From: Thermovenabulum sp049701175
Lineage (GTDB): Bacteria; Bacillota; Thermosediminibacteria; Thermosediminibacterales; Thermosediminibacteraceae
DNA length: 31,060 nucleotides
Assembly (NCBI RefSeq): GCF_049701175.1
Contig: NZ_JBNATW010000029.1
Location: 1 to 31,060 of the forward strand
Direction: 5' to 3'
Position 1 is the first letter of the stretch, and each line of letters starts with the position of its first letter. Position numbers and translations under genes: made by a program. This document shows positions 8,100 through 15,992 of this stretch, piece after piece. The notes under the pieces are model-generated. The model made no database searches. It saw nothing but the letters and a program-made list of their open reading frames with translations, and had not been told where the DNA came from.

Positions 8100-8458
8100 T
8101 ATTTAATTATCTGATTCTAATTATACTACTTTTTTTCTAAATTGTTTTTCATTTTTTGAGCACTTACTGAAACAATAAGGTTTTTATTGCACTATGAGGA
8201 AATACTGTTAACAACTTGTTGATAACTTGTGAATAACTTGGCCTTTATTACTCTTAAGGAAGAGAGATCTTTTTAAGCAAGAAGGATTAAAATACTTGGG
8301 GTTACTCAGGAGACTTGCAGTGTAAATTTAAATAAGGTGAGCAAAGAGAAAATAAGCCCTAAAATGTAAGAAAAAAGGACCTAAATACCCATAAAATAGC
8401 ATAAAATTACAAAAAAATATAAATATAAAACTTGATAAAAATGAAAAAACGATAGTAA
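8100..8458. other. Gene-free stretch with two DnaA-box-like 9-mers
   Basis: No gene seen. At 8217-8225 and 8228-8236 lie TGTTGATAA and TGTGAATAA. On the opposite strand each is one mismatch from the DnaA box TTATCCACA, and together they form an imperfect 11-bp tandem repeat. The rest is A-rich and unremarkable. Confidence 0.35.
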
Positions 8459-8698
8459 AAACCTTTTATAAAAGACGCGTTTGAGGCTTTGGACGATACA
8501 GTAAAATCGAAAGATTTAGTTGTAAGTAGGACAGACAGCATAAAGGAGGTAATAGAGGAGACAGCGGCCTCAGCAGAAGAGATTTCAGCTTCTGCTGAAG
8601 AGTTAAGTGCATCTACGGAAGAGATAGCAGCGACAGCACAGGGGTTGACAAATGTTGCAAAAGAATTATCAGATAATATAGGCAAATTCAAGATTTAA
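8459..8698 (+). pseudogene. Methyl-accepting chemotaxis protein, C-terminal fragment
   Basis: The open frame carries only the last stretch of a chemoreceptor: DSIKEVIEETAASAEEISASAEELSASTEEIAATAQGL, ending ELSDNIGKFKI. These heptad Ala/Ser/Glu repeats and the terminal GKFKI are typical of the adaptation helix and C-terminus. Sensor, membrane helices, HAMP and the signalling hairpin tip are missing; normal receptors have 500-700 residues. An in-frame TAA precedes the segment. It is a relic with its own downstream terminator still present. Confidence 0.75.
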
Positions 8699-8710
8699 AA
8701 AATAGAATAG

Positions 8711-8750
8711 AAAGGAGCCTAACAGTAAATGTGGGCTCCTTTTTTGTTTT
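8711..8750 (+). terminator. Rho-independent terminator of the chemoreceptor relic
   Basis: Stem AGGAGCC/GGCTCCT (8713-8719 with 8734-8740), extended by A-T pairs, 14-base loop, followed by TTTTTTG. Confidence 0.85.
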
Positions 8751-8939
8751 TGGAGAAGATTATGGACTTTAAAAAACCTAAAAATACTTTATGCGATCAT
8801 AAAACTGCAGGGAAATAAAAGGTTTTAAAGAATTATTATAAAATAGTTGCTTTATAGTAAAAATTTTGCTTAAGAACCAGAGGAAAGGTATAAGGATGAG
8901 GTTATAAATTAGGTTATAAATTCCAAAGAGATTTTAATA

Positions 8940-8957
8940 AATCGTATTAATACGATT
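8940..8957. repeat. Perfect 18-bp palindrome
   Basis: AATCGTATTAATACGATT is an uninterrupted inverted repeat with no loop, more like a dimeric protein-binding site than an RNA hairpin. It lies in an otherwise degenerate region, at the start of the broken frame that follows. Confidence 0.5.
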
Positions 8958-9159
8958 CTCTCAGGATTTGCTGAACTGCAGGCAAACATGGAAAAGGAGA
9001 AAGAAATAAATTTAATCTTAAGAGATTCGGCTTATATTCCTAATGGGAAAGGTGTTTTTTGCAAAGGTAGCCAGTGACGTAATTTTTGATTGGGTTGACA
9101 GTTATCAAAGATTTAAAGCTATAGTAAATAGAAGTATAGAAGAATTAAAAAAAATTTAA
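8946..9159 (+). pseudogene. Frameshifted remnant of an unidentified gene
   Basis: One frame reads INTILSGFAELQANMEKEKEINLILRDSAYIPNG. After about 9050 the continuation lies in another frame as KVFFAKVASDVIFDWVDSY and on to SIEELKKI and a stop at 9157. Both parts have coding-like composition, suggesting one former gene with a single frameshift. No family was recognised. The following 9160-9376 is A+T-rich with no feature seen, probably including the 3' end of the IS110 element. Confidence 0.3.
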
Positions 9160-9376
9160 GTAGAATATAAAATATTTTTTTGAATTAAGGTTATTTGATA
9201 ATTATTTAGACTAAAAATTGTATAAAAAATAAGTTTTAAAAAATTAGAGCCTTTTCCACCTCTATCCTGAAAATAATGTTCCGAAAAAAAGCAATAAAAA
9301 ACTAAGCCCATACCTAAATGTAAAAATATGGGATTAACATGAATCTATATAAACGTGATAACAAAAGCCTAAAAAA

Positions 9377-10576
9377 TTAAGATGCTACCGTTTCGACCGT
9401 GACCTTCAAACCTAAAGATTCAAGCTTTTTCAAAGACTGCCGTATAATCATGTCGCGCCTTTTCTCTTCGTAATAATTGGGGCCCAGTTCAATATAAGGT
9501 TGCTTTCGCTTGAGAATATGGTAAGCTATAGTCAGGATGCTGTGGGCCACCGCAACTGCTGCCCGGTTCGAACCTCTTCGAGCAGCGATGCGGTGGTATT
9601 GACTGGAAAGGTAAGTATCCTTAGATCTGGAAGCGGCCCGGGCAGCTTCTACAAGAGCACTTCGCAATTTTTTGTTCCCCTTTCGAGTCCTGGCAGACTT
9701 TTGCTTGCCGGCGCTTTCATTCTGACCTGGGCACAGCCCCGCCCAAGAACACAAATGAGCGGCGGAGGGGAACTGGTCCATATTAGTTCCGATTTCTGCA
9801 ATTATCTGTTCTGCAGTCCTTCTTCCCACTCCGGGAATTGTATCCAGCAGTGCCAGGTCCTCTTCAAAAGGGAGCATTCGATTTTTAATTTCTTCATCGA
9901 GATAGTTTATATGTCTCAACTGTATTTCCAGCATCATCCTCAAGTGATCATTGATCAACCCTTTTAAAGCGCGCTTTAGATCTTCCTTTTTATTCTTTAA
10001 CTTACCCTGAGAGAGATCTGCCAGGATTTCGGGGTCATCTTCGCCATTTATTATTGCTTCCAGTATAGCGCGGCTAGACATGCCGTTTATATCGGAGACT
10101 ACCGAAGACAGCTTGATATTGGCACCTTCGAGCACTTTCTGGATGCGGTTAAGCTCTCTTGAGCGCTCCTCAATAAGGCTGTGCCTGTAACGTACGAGAT
10201 CGCGAAGCTCCCTTTGCTCTCTGTCCGGGACGAAGCTGCCCTTTAAAAGGCCGTGGCGCAGTAAATTTGCAATCCACTCAGCATCCTTTACATCAGTTTT
10301 TCTACCGGGTACATTTTTAATATGCTTTGCATTGACGAGAAGGATATTGATATTCTCAAGCTCCAGCAGGTTGTAGATGGGCTTCCAGTAAGAGCCGGTG
10401 CTTTCCATGGCGACGACAGTACATCCTTTGTTTTTAATGAACTCCTTTAGAGCGATCAGGTCGTCGGTCATTGTTGAAAAAGTGCGGATTTCCTTACCTT
10501 CGGGAGTTATTACACAAGCCACGACGCTCTTTTTATGAACGTCCAGGCCGCAAACGTGAGAATAAACTACATCCAT
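9377..10576 (-). CDS. IS110-family transposase (DEDD recombinase)
   Basis: A 399-residue protein from the ATG at 10576, chosen because AAGGAG lies nine bases upstream and MDVVYSHVCGLDVHKK is the usual family start; a longer in-frame reading to 10624 is unlikely. The N-terminal RuvC-like domain carries D12 (GLDVHKK), E58 (MESTGSYW), and D95 and D98 (GRKTDVKDAEW). A coiled region follows, then IPGVGRRTAEQIIAEIG (helix-hairpin-helix-like) and the C-terminal transposase domain LCSWAGLCPGQNESAGK. All key motifs are intact and the length is normal, so it could be active. IS110 enzymes recombine DNA guided by an element-encoded bridge RNA. It is G+C-richer than the neighbouring DNA. Confidence 0.93.
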   Translation of the reverse strand: MDVVYSHVCGLDVHKKSVVACVITPEGKEIRTFSTMTDDLIALKEFIKNKGCTVVAMESTGSYWKPIYNLLELENINILLVNAKHIKNVPGRKTDVKDAEWIANLLRHGLLKGSFVPDREQRELRDLVRYRHSLIEERSRELNRIQKVLEGANIKLSSVVSDINGMSSRAILEAIINGEDDPEILADLSQGKLKNKKEDLKRALKGLINDHLRMMLEIQLRHINYLDEEIKNRMLPFEEDLALLDTIPGVGRRTAEQIIAEIGTNMDQFPSAAHLCSWAGLCPGQNESAGKQKSARTRKGNKKLRSALVEAARAASRSKDTYLSSQYHRIAARRGSNRAAVAVAHSILTIAYHILKRKQPYIELGPNYYEEKRRDMIIRQSLKKLESLGLKVTVETVAS

Positions 10577-10860
10577 AAAAAACAACTCCTTAGCGGCTTT
10601 AATATTGAAGGGCTGGTGCAACAACCATAAAGGGTTATTCTATCCTGCGTGCTTCCCGAAAAGGGAGCAACAATCTGTGGTGCACCTGGTCGTTGTGGTT
10701 CAGTCTGGTTATCGGGCTCAAGGCACCAAAAGGGTAACGACCTGCCTTCACCAGCCGCTATACTGGAGTATATCATCAAAAAAGGGCATTTTCATCTTCT
10801 GCTGGTGCCGCATTTGTTGCGGCATGGGAGTCTGGTTAGGGATAAGAGATAGATGAAACT
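10577..10860 (-). ncRNA. Candidate IS110 bridge RNA region in the transposase leader
   Basis: About 280 bases upstream of the transposase contain no credible gene but several hairpins. One is a perfect stem TGCCGCA/TGCGGCA with five-base loop (10806-10812 with 10818-10824). Another is a bulged stem GCTTCCC/GGGAGC (10651-10668). Repeated CACCAGC/GCTGGTG pieces at about 10609, 10749 and 10800 can pair over distance. In IS110-group elements the bridge RNA, with its target- and donor-binding loops, is encoded in this non-coding end. Position and structure fit; the loops were not resolved by eye. Confidence 0.5.
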
Positions 10861-11005
10861 TAAAAACCTAATTGGAGGGGTACAAATTTAGGCTAATGAG
10901 CTAATTAAAAGCGAGTAGGCTTTTATAATTGTATTAAAGGAAAATAAAAATTTCTATAGAATTTAAAAAATATAAACAGCCTGTTATTATAGAAGAGGTG
11001 TAATT

Positions 11006-12886
11006 ATGGGAAAAATCGGAATAATTGCACCTTACAGAGAACTTTATTATGAAACCTTAAGTGTCAAAGAGGAAATGAAAGATTACGGGAAAGATATAGA
11101 GGTAAGAATAGGTCTTTTAAGCAATGCTGTAGATGTGGCAAAAGACTTATTAAAAAACGGTGCGGAAGTGTTGATTAGCCGCGGTGGGACGTTAAATTAC
11201 ATACGATGTGAATTTCCAAATATTCCATTAGTTGAAATAGAAATAAGTAGTTATGATATTGCTGAAGCTATAATGAAGGCGAAAAAGGTAAGTTCTAATA
11301 TTGCTCTTGTGGTTTTTAATAATATGCTTTATGAAAGCAGGGATATAGCAAAACTTTTTGAAGTAAATATAAGAATTTTTTATATTGAGCGAGAAGAACA
11401 GGCTATAGATGCGGTAAGAAAAGCAGTCGATGACGGTTATGATGTCATTGTAGGAGGAGGAATTGCAAATAGGGTAGCTGCTCAAATGGGGCTTAAAAGC
11501 GTGCTTATTTTATCAGGAAAAGACTCAATATTCCGTTCTATTAAACAGGCACAGGACATATTGAGGTATAAAAAAGATGTAGTAAAACAATTAAAACTTA
11601 TAGAAACTGTAATGGAAAACACCCCTTTAGGTATCCTGACCACCGACGGAAACGGAAGAATAAAGACCGTAAATTCTAAGGCTCTTGATATAATAAAAAT
11701 GCCGAAGGAACATGTAATAGGAGAAAATATAAAAGATATTATACCCGAAATAAGAGTTGAAGATAACAATTTTTTAACAGAAATTAATGGCAGTAAGATA
11801 ATGGTAAATGTAAAACATCTTGATATCATTTCTTATAACATAGGTTGTATTATTACTCTCGAAGAAATTAATGAGATAAGCAGAAAAGAAAAGTACATAA
11901 GAAGTGCATTTGTTAAAAAAGGTCATAAAGCGAGATATAATTTTGAGAACATCATCGGTAAAAGTCAGGAGATAAGTGATTGCATAAAAATCGCAAAAAA
12001 GTACTCTAATTTTGATTCAACTGTGCTCATATATGGAGAAACAGGTACTGGCAAGGAAATGTTTGCACAGAGCATACATAATGCAAGCAAAAGAGCAAAA
12101 GGACCTTTTGTAGCAATTAATTGTGCGTCCCTTTCGGAAACCCTCATGGAAAGTGAACTTTTCGGGTATGTGGAGGGTGCATTTACAGGTGCTTCGAAAG
12201 GTGGAAAAACAGGCCTTTTTGAAATAGCCCATGGGGGTACTCTCTTTTTGGATGAAATATCGGAAATGCCTCTTTCTATCCAGGCAAAACTTTTAAGAGC
12301 TATACAAGAGAAGGCTATAATGCGGTTAGGCGATGATAGAATAATTCCTGTTGATGTCCGGATTATTGCCGCCAGCAACAAAGATCTTTACCAACAGGTC
12401 AAAAAGGGAGCTTTTCGAGCGGATTTATATTACAGATTGAATGTCCTAAATTTAAAAGTACCTCCTCTAAGGGAAAGAAAAGAGGACGTTATCCTTCTTT
12501 TTGAACATTTTTTGGATATATATTCAATAAAATTTAATATAGAAAAACCTATTATCGATACAAATGGATATGAAATAATTCAAAAATATCATTGGCCGGG
12601 TAATGTTCGTGAGCTTGAAAATTTTACAGAAAGGCTTCTTGCTGCATATGGTTCTAAGTATATAACTAGTGAGGAAATACTCTATATACTCGGTATAGAA
12701 AAAGATAATATATTAAACCCTGAAAATTCAGAAACTATATCAGCGTTGACTTTAAAAAATTTCGATGAAAGGGAAATATACCGGATTTTAAAGGAAAACA
12801 ATTTTAATAAAACAAGGACAGCAAAACAACTTGGTATAGGAAGAACTACTCTTTGGAGAATATTAAAAAAATACCAGAACCTATAG
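11006..12886 (+). CDS. PrpR-type sigma-54-dependent transcriptional activator
   Basis: A 626-residue enhancer-binding protein. Residues about 5-180 match the PrpR N-terminal ligand-sensing domain (MGKIGIIAPYRELY, ISRGGTLNYI, GGGIANRVAAQMGLKS). A PAS domain follows (about 195-300, MENTPLGILTTDGNGRIKTVN). The AAA+ domain has Walker A GETGTGKE at 344-351, the sigma-54 contact loop GAFTGA at 391-396 and Walker B TLFLDE ending at D416-E417. The Fis-type helix-turn-helix ends the protein (KTRTAKQLGIGRTTLWRILKKY). GAGGTG precedes the ATG. It most likely senses a substrate-derived small molecule and activates the TRAP/larA operon from the palindromes at 12908-12943. No receiver domain, so it is not phosphorelay-controlled. 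Confidence 0.92.
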   Translation: MGKIGIIAPYRELYYETLSVKEEMKDYGKDIEVRIGLLSNAVDVAKDLLKNGAEVLISRGGTLNYIRCEFPNIPLVEIEISSYDIAEAIMKAKKVSSNIALVVFNNMLYESRDIAKLFEVNIRIFYIEREEQAIDAVRKAVDDGYDVIVGGGIANRVAAQMGLKSVLILSGKDSIFRSIKQAQDILRYKKDVVKQLKLIETVMENTPLGILTTDGNGRIKTVNSKALDIIKMPKEHVIGENIKDIIPEIRVEDNNFLTEINGSKIMVNVKHLDIISYNIGCIITLEEINEISRKEKYIRSAFVKKGHKARYNFENIIGKSQEISDCIKIAKKYSNFDSTVLIYGETGTGKEMFAQSIHNASKRAKGPFVAINCASLSETLMESELFGYVEGAFTGASKGGKTGLFEIAHGGTLFLDEISEMPLSIQAKLLRAIQEKAIMRLGDDRIIPVDVRIIAASNKDLYQQVKKGAFRADLYYRLNVLNLKVPPLRERKEDVILLFEHFLDIYSIKFNIEKPIIDTNGYEIIQKYHWPGNVRELENFTERLLAAYGSKYITSEEILYILGIEKDNILNPENSETISALTLKNFDEREIYRILKENNFNKTRTAKQLGIGRTTLWRILKKYQNL

Positions 12887-12907
12887 TGAACTATTTCAGA
12901 AATAAAA

Positions 12908-12955
12908 TGTTTCATTGAAACAATTTATTGTTTCAATGAAACACTAAATGAAACA
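12908..12955. promoter_or_regulatory. Upstream activator sites: two 15-bp palindromes plus a half-site
   Basis: TGTTTCATTGAAACA (12908-12922) and TGTTTCAATGAAACA (12929-12943) are both perfect TGTTTCA-N-TGAAACA palindromes with centres 21 bp apart, two helical turns. A further TGAAACA half-site lies at 12949-12955. They sit about 90-110 bp upstream of the -24 element, the usual enhancer position for sigma-54 activators, and right after the activator gene. Confidence 0.8.
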
Positions 12956-12985
12956 CCCTGTATATTTGGCAGGGTTATTTTTTTT
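12955..12985 (+). terminator. Terminator of the activator gene
   Basis: Stem ACCCTG/CAGGGT (12955-12960 with 12970-12975), nine-base loop, then a T-rich run with eight consecutive T. It separates the activator transcript from the sigma-54 operon. Confidence 0.7.
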
Positions 12986-13022
12986 CCTGGTATTACAGGG
13001 AAAATTGACATTTTATAAAAAC

Positions 13023-13038
13023 TGGCATCGTATTTGCA
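13023..13038 (+). promoter_or_regulatory. Sigma-54 (-24/-12) promoter of the TRAP-larA operon
   Basis: TGGCAT-N5-TTGCA matches the consensus TGGCAC-N5-TTGCW, with the invariant GG (13024-13025) and GC (13036-13037) exactly ten bases apart. Transcription should begin at about 13049, some 40 bases before the TTG start of dctP. Confidence 0.88.
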
Positions 13039-13090
13039 ATAAACCAAATAATTGAAAAAACTAAAAATTAAAATTAGTGAGGTGATTTTG

Positions 13091-14146
13091 TTGAACAAGA
13101 AGTTAATAGCGGTTTTCATGCTCATTTTTATTTTGATGTTGAGCTTGGTAGGATGCGGCTCTTCAGGCCCATCCAAGAGCAGCCAAAGCTCAAATTCTGC
13201 ACAAACTCAGTCTCAATCTGCAAACAGTAATGCCAAATTTGTATTAAAACTGGGTCATGTAGCTAATACTAATCAACCTTATCATGAAGCTGCTGTCAAA
13301 TTTGCTGAAATGGTAAAAGAAAGGACTAATGGAGCTGTCGAAATCCAAATATATCCTAATAGCCAATTAGGCGGTCAGAGAGATTTGTTAGAAGGTCTCC
13401 AACTTGGAACGGTGGACATAGTTCTTACCTCAACAGCAGTTCTTTCTAATTTTATACCGAAGTGTCAAGTACTAGATCTGCCCTTTATATTCCGCGATAG
13501 AGAACATGTATACAAGGTTGTAGATGGTCCTCTGGCGGAAAAGATTTATGAGGGTGCTGAAAATCAGGGTATGAAGGTAATTTCTACCTGGGAAAATGGA
13601 TTCAGGCATATAACCAATAATGTAAGGCCTATTAGAAAACCTGATGATTTGAAAGGCATCAAGATTAGGGTCATGGAAAACCAGATGTATATTGAAATGT
13701 TTAAAGCACTTGGGGCTAATCCTACACCAATGGCTATGGGTGAAGTATTTACTGCATTACAGCAAAAGACCGTGGATGCTCAGGAAAACCCAATTGGTCA
13801 AATTTATGCTTCTAGATTTTACGAAGTTCAAAAATACCTGACGCTGACTGGTCATACGTATTCTCCTGAGACAGTGGTATTTAGTCTCAAAACATGGAAC
13901 AAACTTCCAAAGGAATATCAAGATGTTATAATTAAGGCTGCTCAAGAAGCAAGAGATTTTAATAGGCAGAGGGCCGAGGAACAAAACCAAAAGTTCCTGG
14001 AAGAAATGAAAGCTAAAGGTTTACAGGTTATTGAACTAACTCCAGAAGAAAAAGCAGCGTTTCAGGAAAAAATGAAACCGGTATGGGCAAAATTTGAAAA
14101 TGTCATAGGTAAAGACCTCATTGATGCTATTGTTAATACAAAATAA
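13091..14146 (+). CDS. dctP: TRAP transporter substrate-binding lipoprotein (DctP family)
   Basis: Extracytoplasmic solute receptor of a TRAP transporter, 351 residues. The TTG at 13091 is preferred because GAGGTG lies six bases upstream; a possible longer frame from 13052 would begin almost at the predicted transcript start without a ribosome site. The signal peptide ends in the lipobox LVGC with lipidated Cys22, followed by a Ser/Gln/Asn-rich linker. The core shows FVLKLGHVANTNQPYHEAA, GGQRDLLEGLQLGTVDI and GIKIRVMENQMYIEMFKALGANPTPMA, where the Arg is the usual carboxylate-binding residue of DctP proteins. The substrate is therefore likely an organic acid, in context a dicarboxylate. First gene of the seven-gene sigma-54 unit. 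Confidence 0.92.
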   Translation: MNKKLIAVFMLIFILMLSLVGCGSSGPSKSSQSSNSAQTQSQSANSNAKFVLKLGHVANTNQPYHEAAVKFAEMVKERTNGAVEIQIYPNSQLGGQRDLLEGLQLGTVDIVLTSTAVLSNFIPKCQVLDLPFIFRDREHVYKVVDGPLAEKIYEGAENQGMKVISTWENGFRHITNNVRPIRKPDDLKGIKIRVMENQMYIEMFKALGANPTPMAMGEVFTALQQKTVDAQENPIGQIYASRFYEVQKYLTLTGHTYSPETVVFSLKTWNKLPKEYQDVIIKAAQEARDFNRQRAEEQNQKFLEEMKAKGLQVIELTPEEKAAFQEKMKPVWAKFENVIGKDLIDAIVNTK

Positions 14147-14151
14147 TTCAT

Positions 14152-14177
14152 GAGGCAAGCTTTAGCTTGCCTCTTTT
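14152..14177 (+). terminator. Hairpin with T-run between dctP and dctQ
   Basis: Perfect 9-bp stem GAGGCAAGC/GCTTGCCTC (14152-14160 with 14165-14173), four-base loop, then TTTT. Probably a partial terminator or mRNA stabiliser that keeps the binding protein in excess over the membrane subunits. Confidence 0.75.
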
Positions 14178-14196
14178 ACAGAGTGGAGGGATTAAT

Positions 14197-14694
14197 TTGA
14201 CTTTCAAAAAATTCATCGATGGGTTGGACAATGTGGTTAAATGGATGGCAATTGCGATGTTTTCAATTATGACGGTGGCTATTGTTCTACAAGTACTTTT
14301 TAGGTATGTTATCCATTCATCTCTTAGCTGGTCTGAGGAATTGGCCAGATATCTTTTCGTCTGGTCAGTCCTCCTGGGTTCGGCCATGTGTGTAAAGAGG
14401 CGTTCCCACGTAGGAGTAGAAGTCTTCATGATGTACCTCCCTAAAAACCTGCAAAAATATGGAGTTTTTTTAGCAGATATCTTCGGATTGATTTTCTATG
14501 GCATTTTAATAGTATATGGCTTTAATGTGGTTAAAATTACGATGAATCAATCCTCCGCTTCTCTTGGAATAAAAATGGGGTATCCCTATTTATCTATTCC
14601 TGTGGCCGGAATAGTGATGTTTTTAAATGGCCTTTACAATATGATTGAGGATTTTAAGCAGTTCAAAAAAAATGATGGGGTGGTGAAAGCGTGA
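14197..14694 (+). CDS. dctQ: TRAP transporter small permease (DctQ family)
   Basis: A 165-residue protein with four predicted membrane helices. TTG at 14197 is chosen because GGAGGG ends six bases upstream; an extension upstream would run through the hairpin. Family signatures are VLQVLFRYVIHSSLSWSEELARYLFVWSVLLGSA and the charged loop KRRSHVGVEVF. DctQ joins the large permease in Na+-driven uptake of the ligand delivered by DctP. It overlaps dctM by four bases (GTGA), indicating translational coupling. Confidence 0.92.
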   Translation: MTFKKFIDGLDNVVKWMAIAMFSIMTVAIVLQVLFRYVIHSSLSWSEELARYLFVWSVLLGSAMCVKRRSHVGVEVFMMYLPKNLQKYGVFLADIFGLIFYGILIVYGFNVVKITMNQSSASLGIKMGYPYLSIPVAGIVMFLNGLYNMIEDFKQFKKNDGVVKA

Positions 14695-15971
14695 GCTTTA
14701 CGATAAGTCTTTTGTTTATTTCTTTCGCAGTTTTTTTGATACTGAACATACCCATAGCCGTAGCATTGGGACTTGCGACCAGTGCGGTAGTTTTAACATC
14801 TGACTTGCCACTCACCTTGGTGGTTCAGAGAATATTTGCGTCAAACGATAACTTTCCACTTATGGCAATACCCTTTTTTATGCTGGCCGGTACTATAATG
14901 ACTCGTGGAGGAGTATCTAAAAGGCTAGTAGCTTTTGCAGATTCTCTTGTAGGATGGCTCACGGGCGGGTTGGGAATAGTGGCCACATTAGCTGGCATGT
15001 TTTTTGCAGCCATTTCAGGCTCTTCTGCGGCTACTACGGCAGCCATTGGTCCGATCCTTTTTCCAGAAATGGAAAAGAGAGGCTATAATAGAGATTTTGC
15101 CGCAGCTATTGTAGCGGCTGCAGGTGAAACTGGAATCATAATTCCTCCTAGTGTTACCATGGTAGTTTACGGCGTTATCGCCGGAGTTTCCATAGGAGAC
15201 TTGTTCCTTGGTGGATTTGGTCCTGGAATTTTGATGGGTCTTTCGATGGCGGCATTAATTTATTTTGTTTCAAAAAAATATAACTATGGGGGGACAAAAT
15301 GGGCTGGCTTTTCAAATGTATGGAAGACTTTTGTTCAAAGTATTTGGGGGTTGTTAATGCCAGTTATTATCCTCGGGGGTATTTATGGAGGAATATTTAC
15401 TCCTACTGAAGCTGCTGCAGTAGCTGTTGTTTATGGTTTGTTTGTTGGATTTTTTATTTATAAAGAACTTAAAATCAGCGATTTACCTAAAATAGTTGAG
15501 GATTCGGTAAAGAGTACTGCGGTAGTTATGTTCATTATGGATGCAGCGGGACTTTTTAGCTGGATTATTACAAGCCATCAAGTACCGGTTATATTAGCCA
15601 ATTATTTTGTGTCGTTGACGAACAATCCAACTACCATCCTGATGTTGATAAACATACTTTTATTAATAGTCGGATGCTTCCTGAATGCTTCGGCCGCTAT
15701 TACAATATTAGCTCCCATCCTGGTTCCGGTTGTAACACAGATGGGTATCGACCCTGTATTTTTCGGGGTGTTAATGACTGTGAACCTTGCCATAGGCACC
15801 ATCACACCTCCAGTAGGTGTAGACCTTTTTGTAGCAACAACTATTGCAAATATTTCGCTGGAGAGAATTTCAAAAGCGATTGTAGGTTTTTTGATTGTGC
15901 TAATTATAGACCTAATTATAGTAACTTATGTGCCGGACATCATAATGTGGTTGCCGAATATGGTCAAATAA
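14691..15971 (+). CDS. dctM: TRAP transporter large permease (DctM family)
   Basis: A 426-residue, roughly 12-helix membrane protein, the ion-coupled transport channel of the TRAP system. Signature segments are NDNFPLMAIPFFMLAGTIMTRGGVSKRLVAFADSLVGW, GSSAATTAAIGPILFPEMEKRGY, PPSVTMVVYGVIAGVSIGDLF and TPPVGVDLFVATTIANI. Starts with GTG inside the end of dctQ. Length and motifs are normal. Confidence 0.94.
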   Translation: MSFTISLLFISFAVFLILNIPIAVALGLATSAVVLTSDLPLTLVVQRIFASNDNFPLMAIPFFMLAGTIMTRGGVSKRLVAFADSLVGWLTGGLGIVATLAGMFFAAISGSSAATTAAIGPILFPEMEKRGYNRDFAAAIVAAAGETGIIIPPSVTMVVYGVIAGVSIGDLFLGGFGPGILMGLSMAALIYFVSKKYNYGGTKWAGFSNVWKTFVQSIWGLLMPVIILGGIYGGIFTPTEAAAVAVVYGLFVGFFIYKELKISDLPKIVEDSVKSTAVVMFIMDAAGLFSWIITSHQVPVILANYFVSLTNNPTTILMLINILLLIVGCFLNASAAITILAPILVPVVTQMGIDPVFFGVLMTVNLAIGTITPPVGVDLFVATTIANISLERISKAIVGFLIVLIIDLIIVTYVPDIIMWLPNMVK

Positions 15972-15992
15972 TACAGGAGGGAGTGATATCTA

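Larger units (their letters stand above)
9377..10860 (-). mobile_element. IS110-family insertion sequence, ends not defined
   Basis: The transposase gene and its structured 5' leader make one unit. IS110 elements usually lack terminal inverted repeats and target duplications, so the exact ends cannot be set from this copy. The right-hand (5') limit is placed where G+C-rich, structured DNA gives way to A+T-rich DNA at about 10860. The 3' limit lies somewhere in 9250-9376. Confidence 0.7.

Noticed and set aside
9500..9967. A 155-codon plus-strand frame
   Set aside because: It is antisense to the well-conserved IS110 transposase and has no coding signals of its own.
10605..10856. Plus-strand frames in the IS110 leader
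   Set aside because: Overlapping frames without ribosome sites inside a structured leader; more likely RNA than protein.
13052..13090. Longer dctP reading frame beginning at 13052
   Set aside because: It would start within a few bases of the predicted transcript start, lacks a ribosome site and would disrupt the signal peptide.
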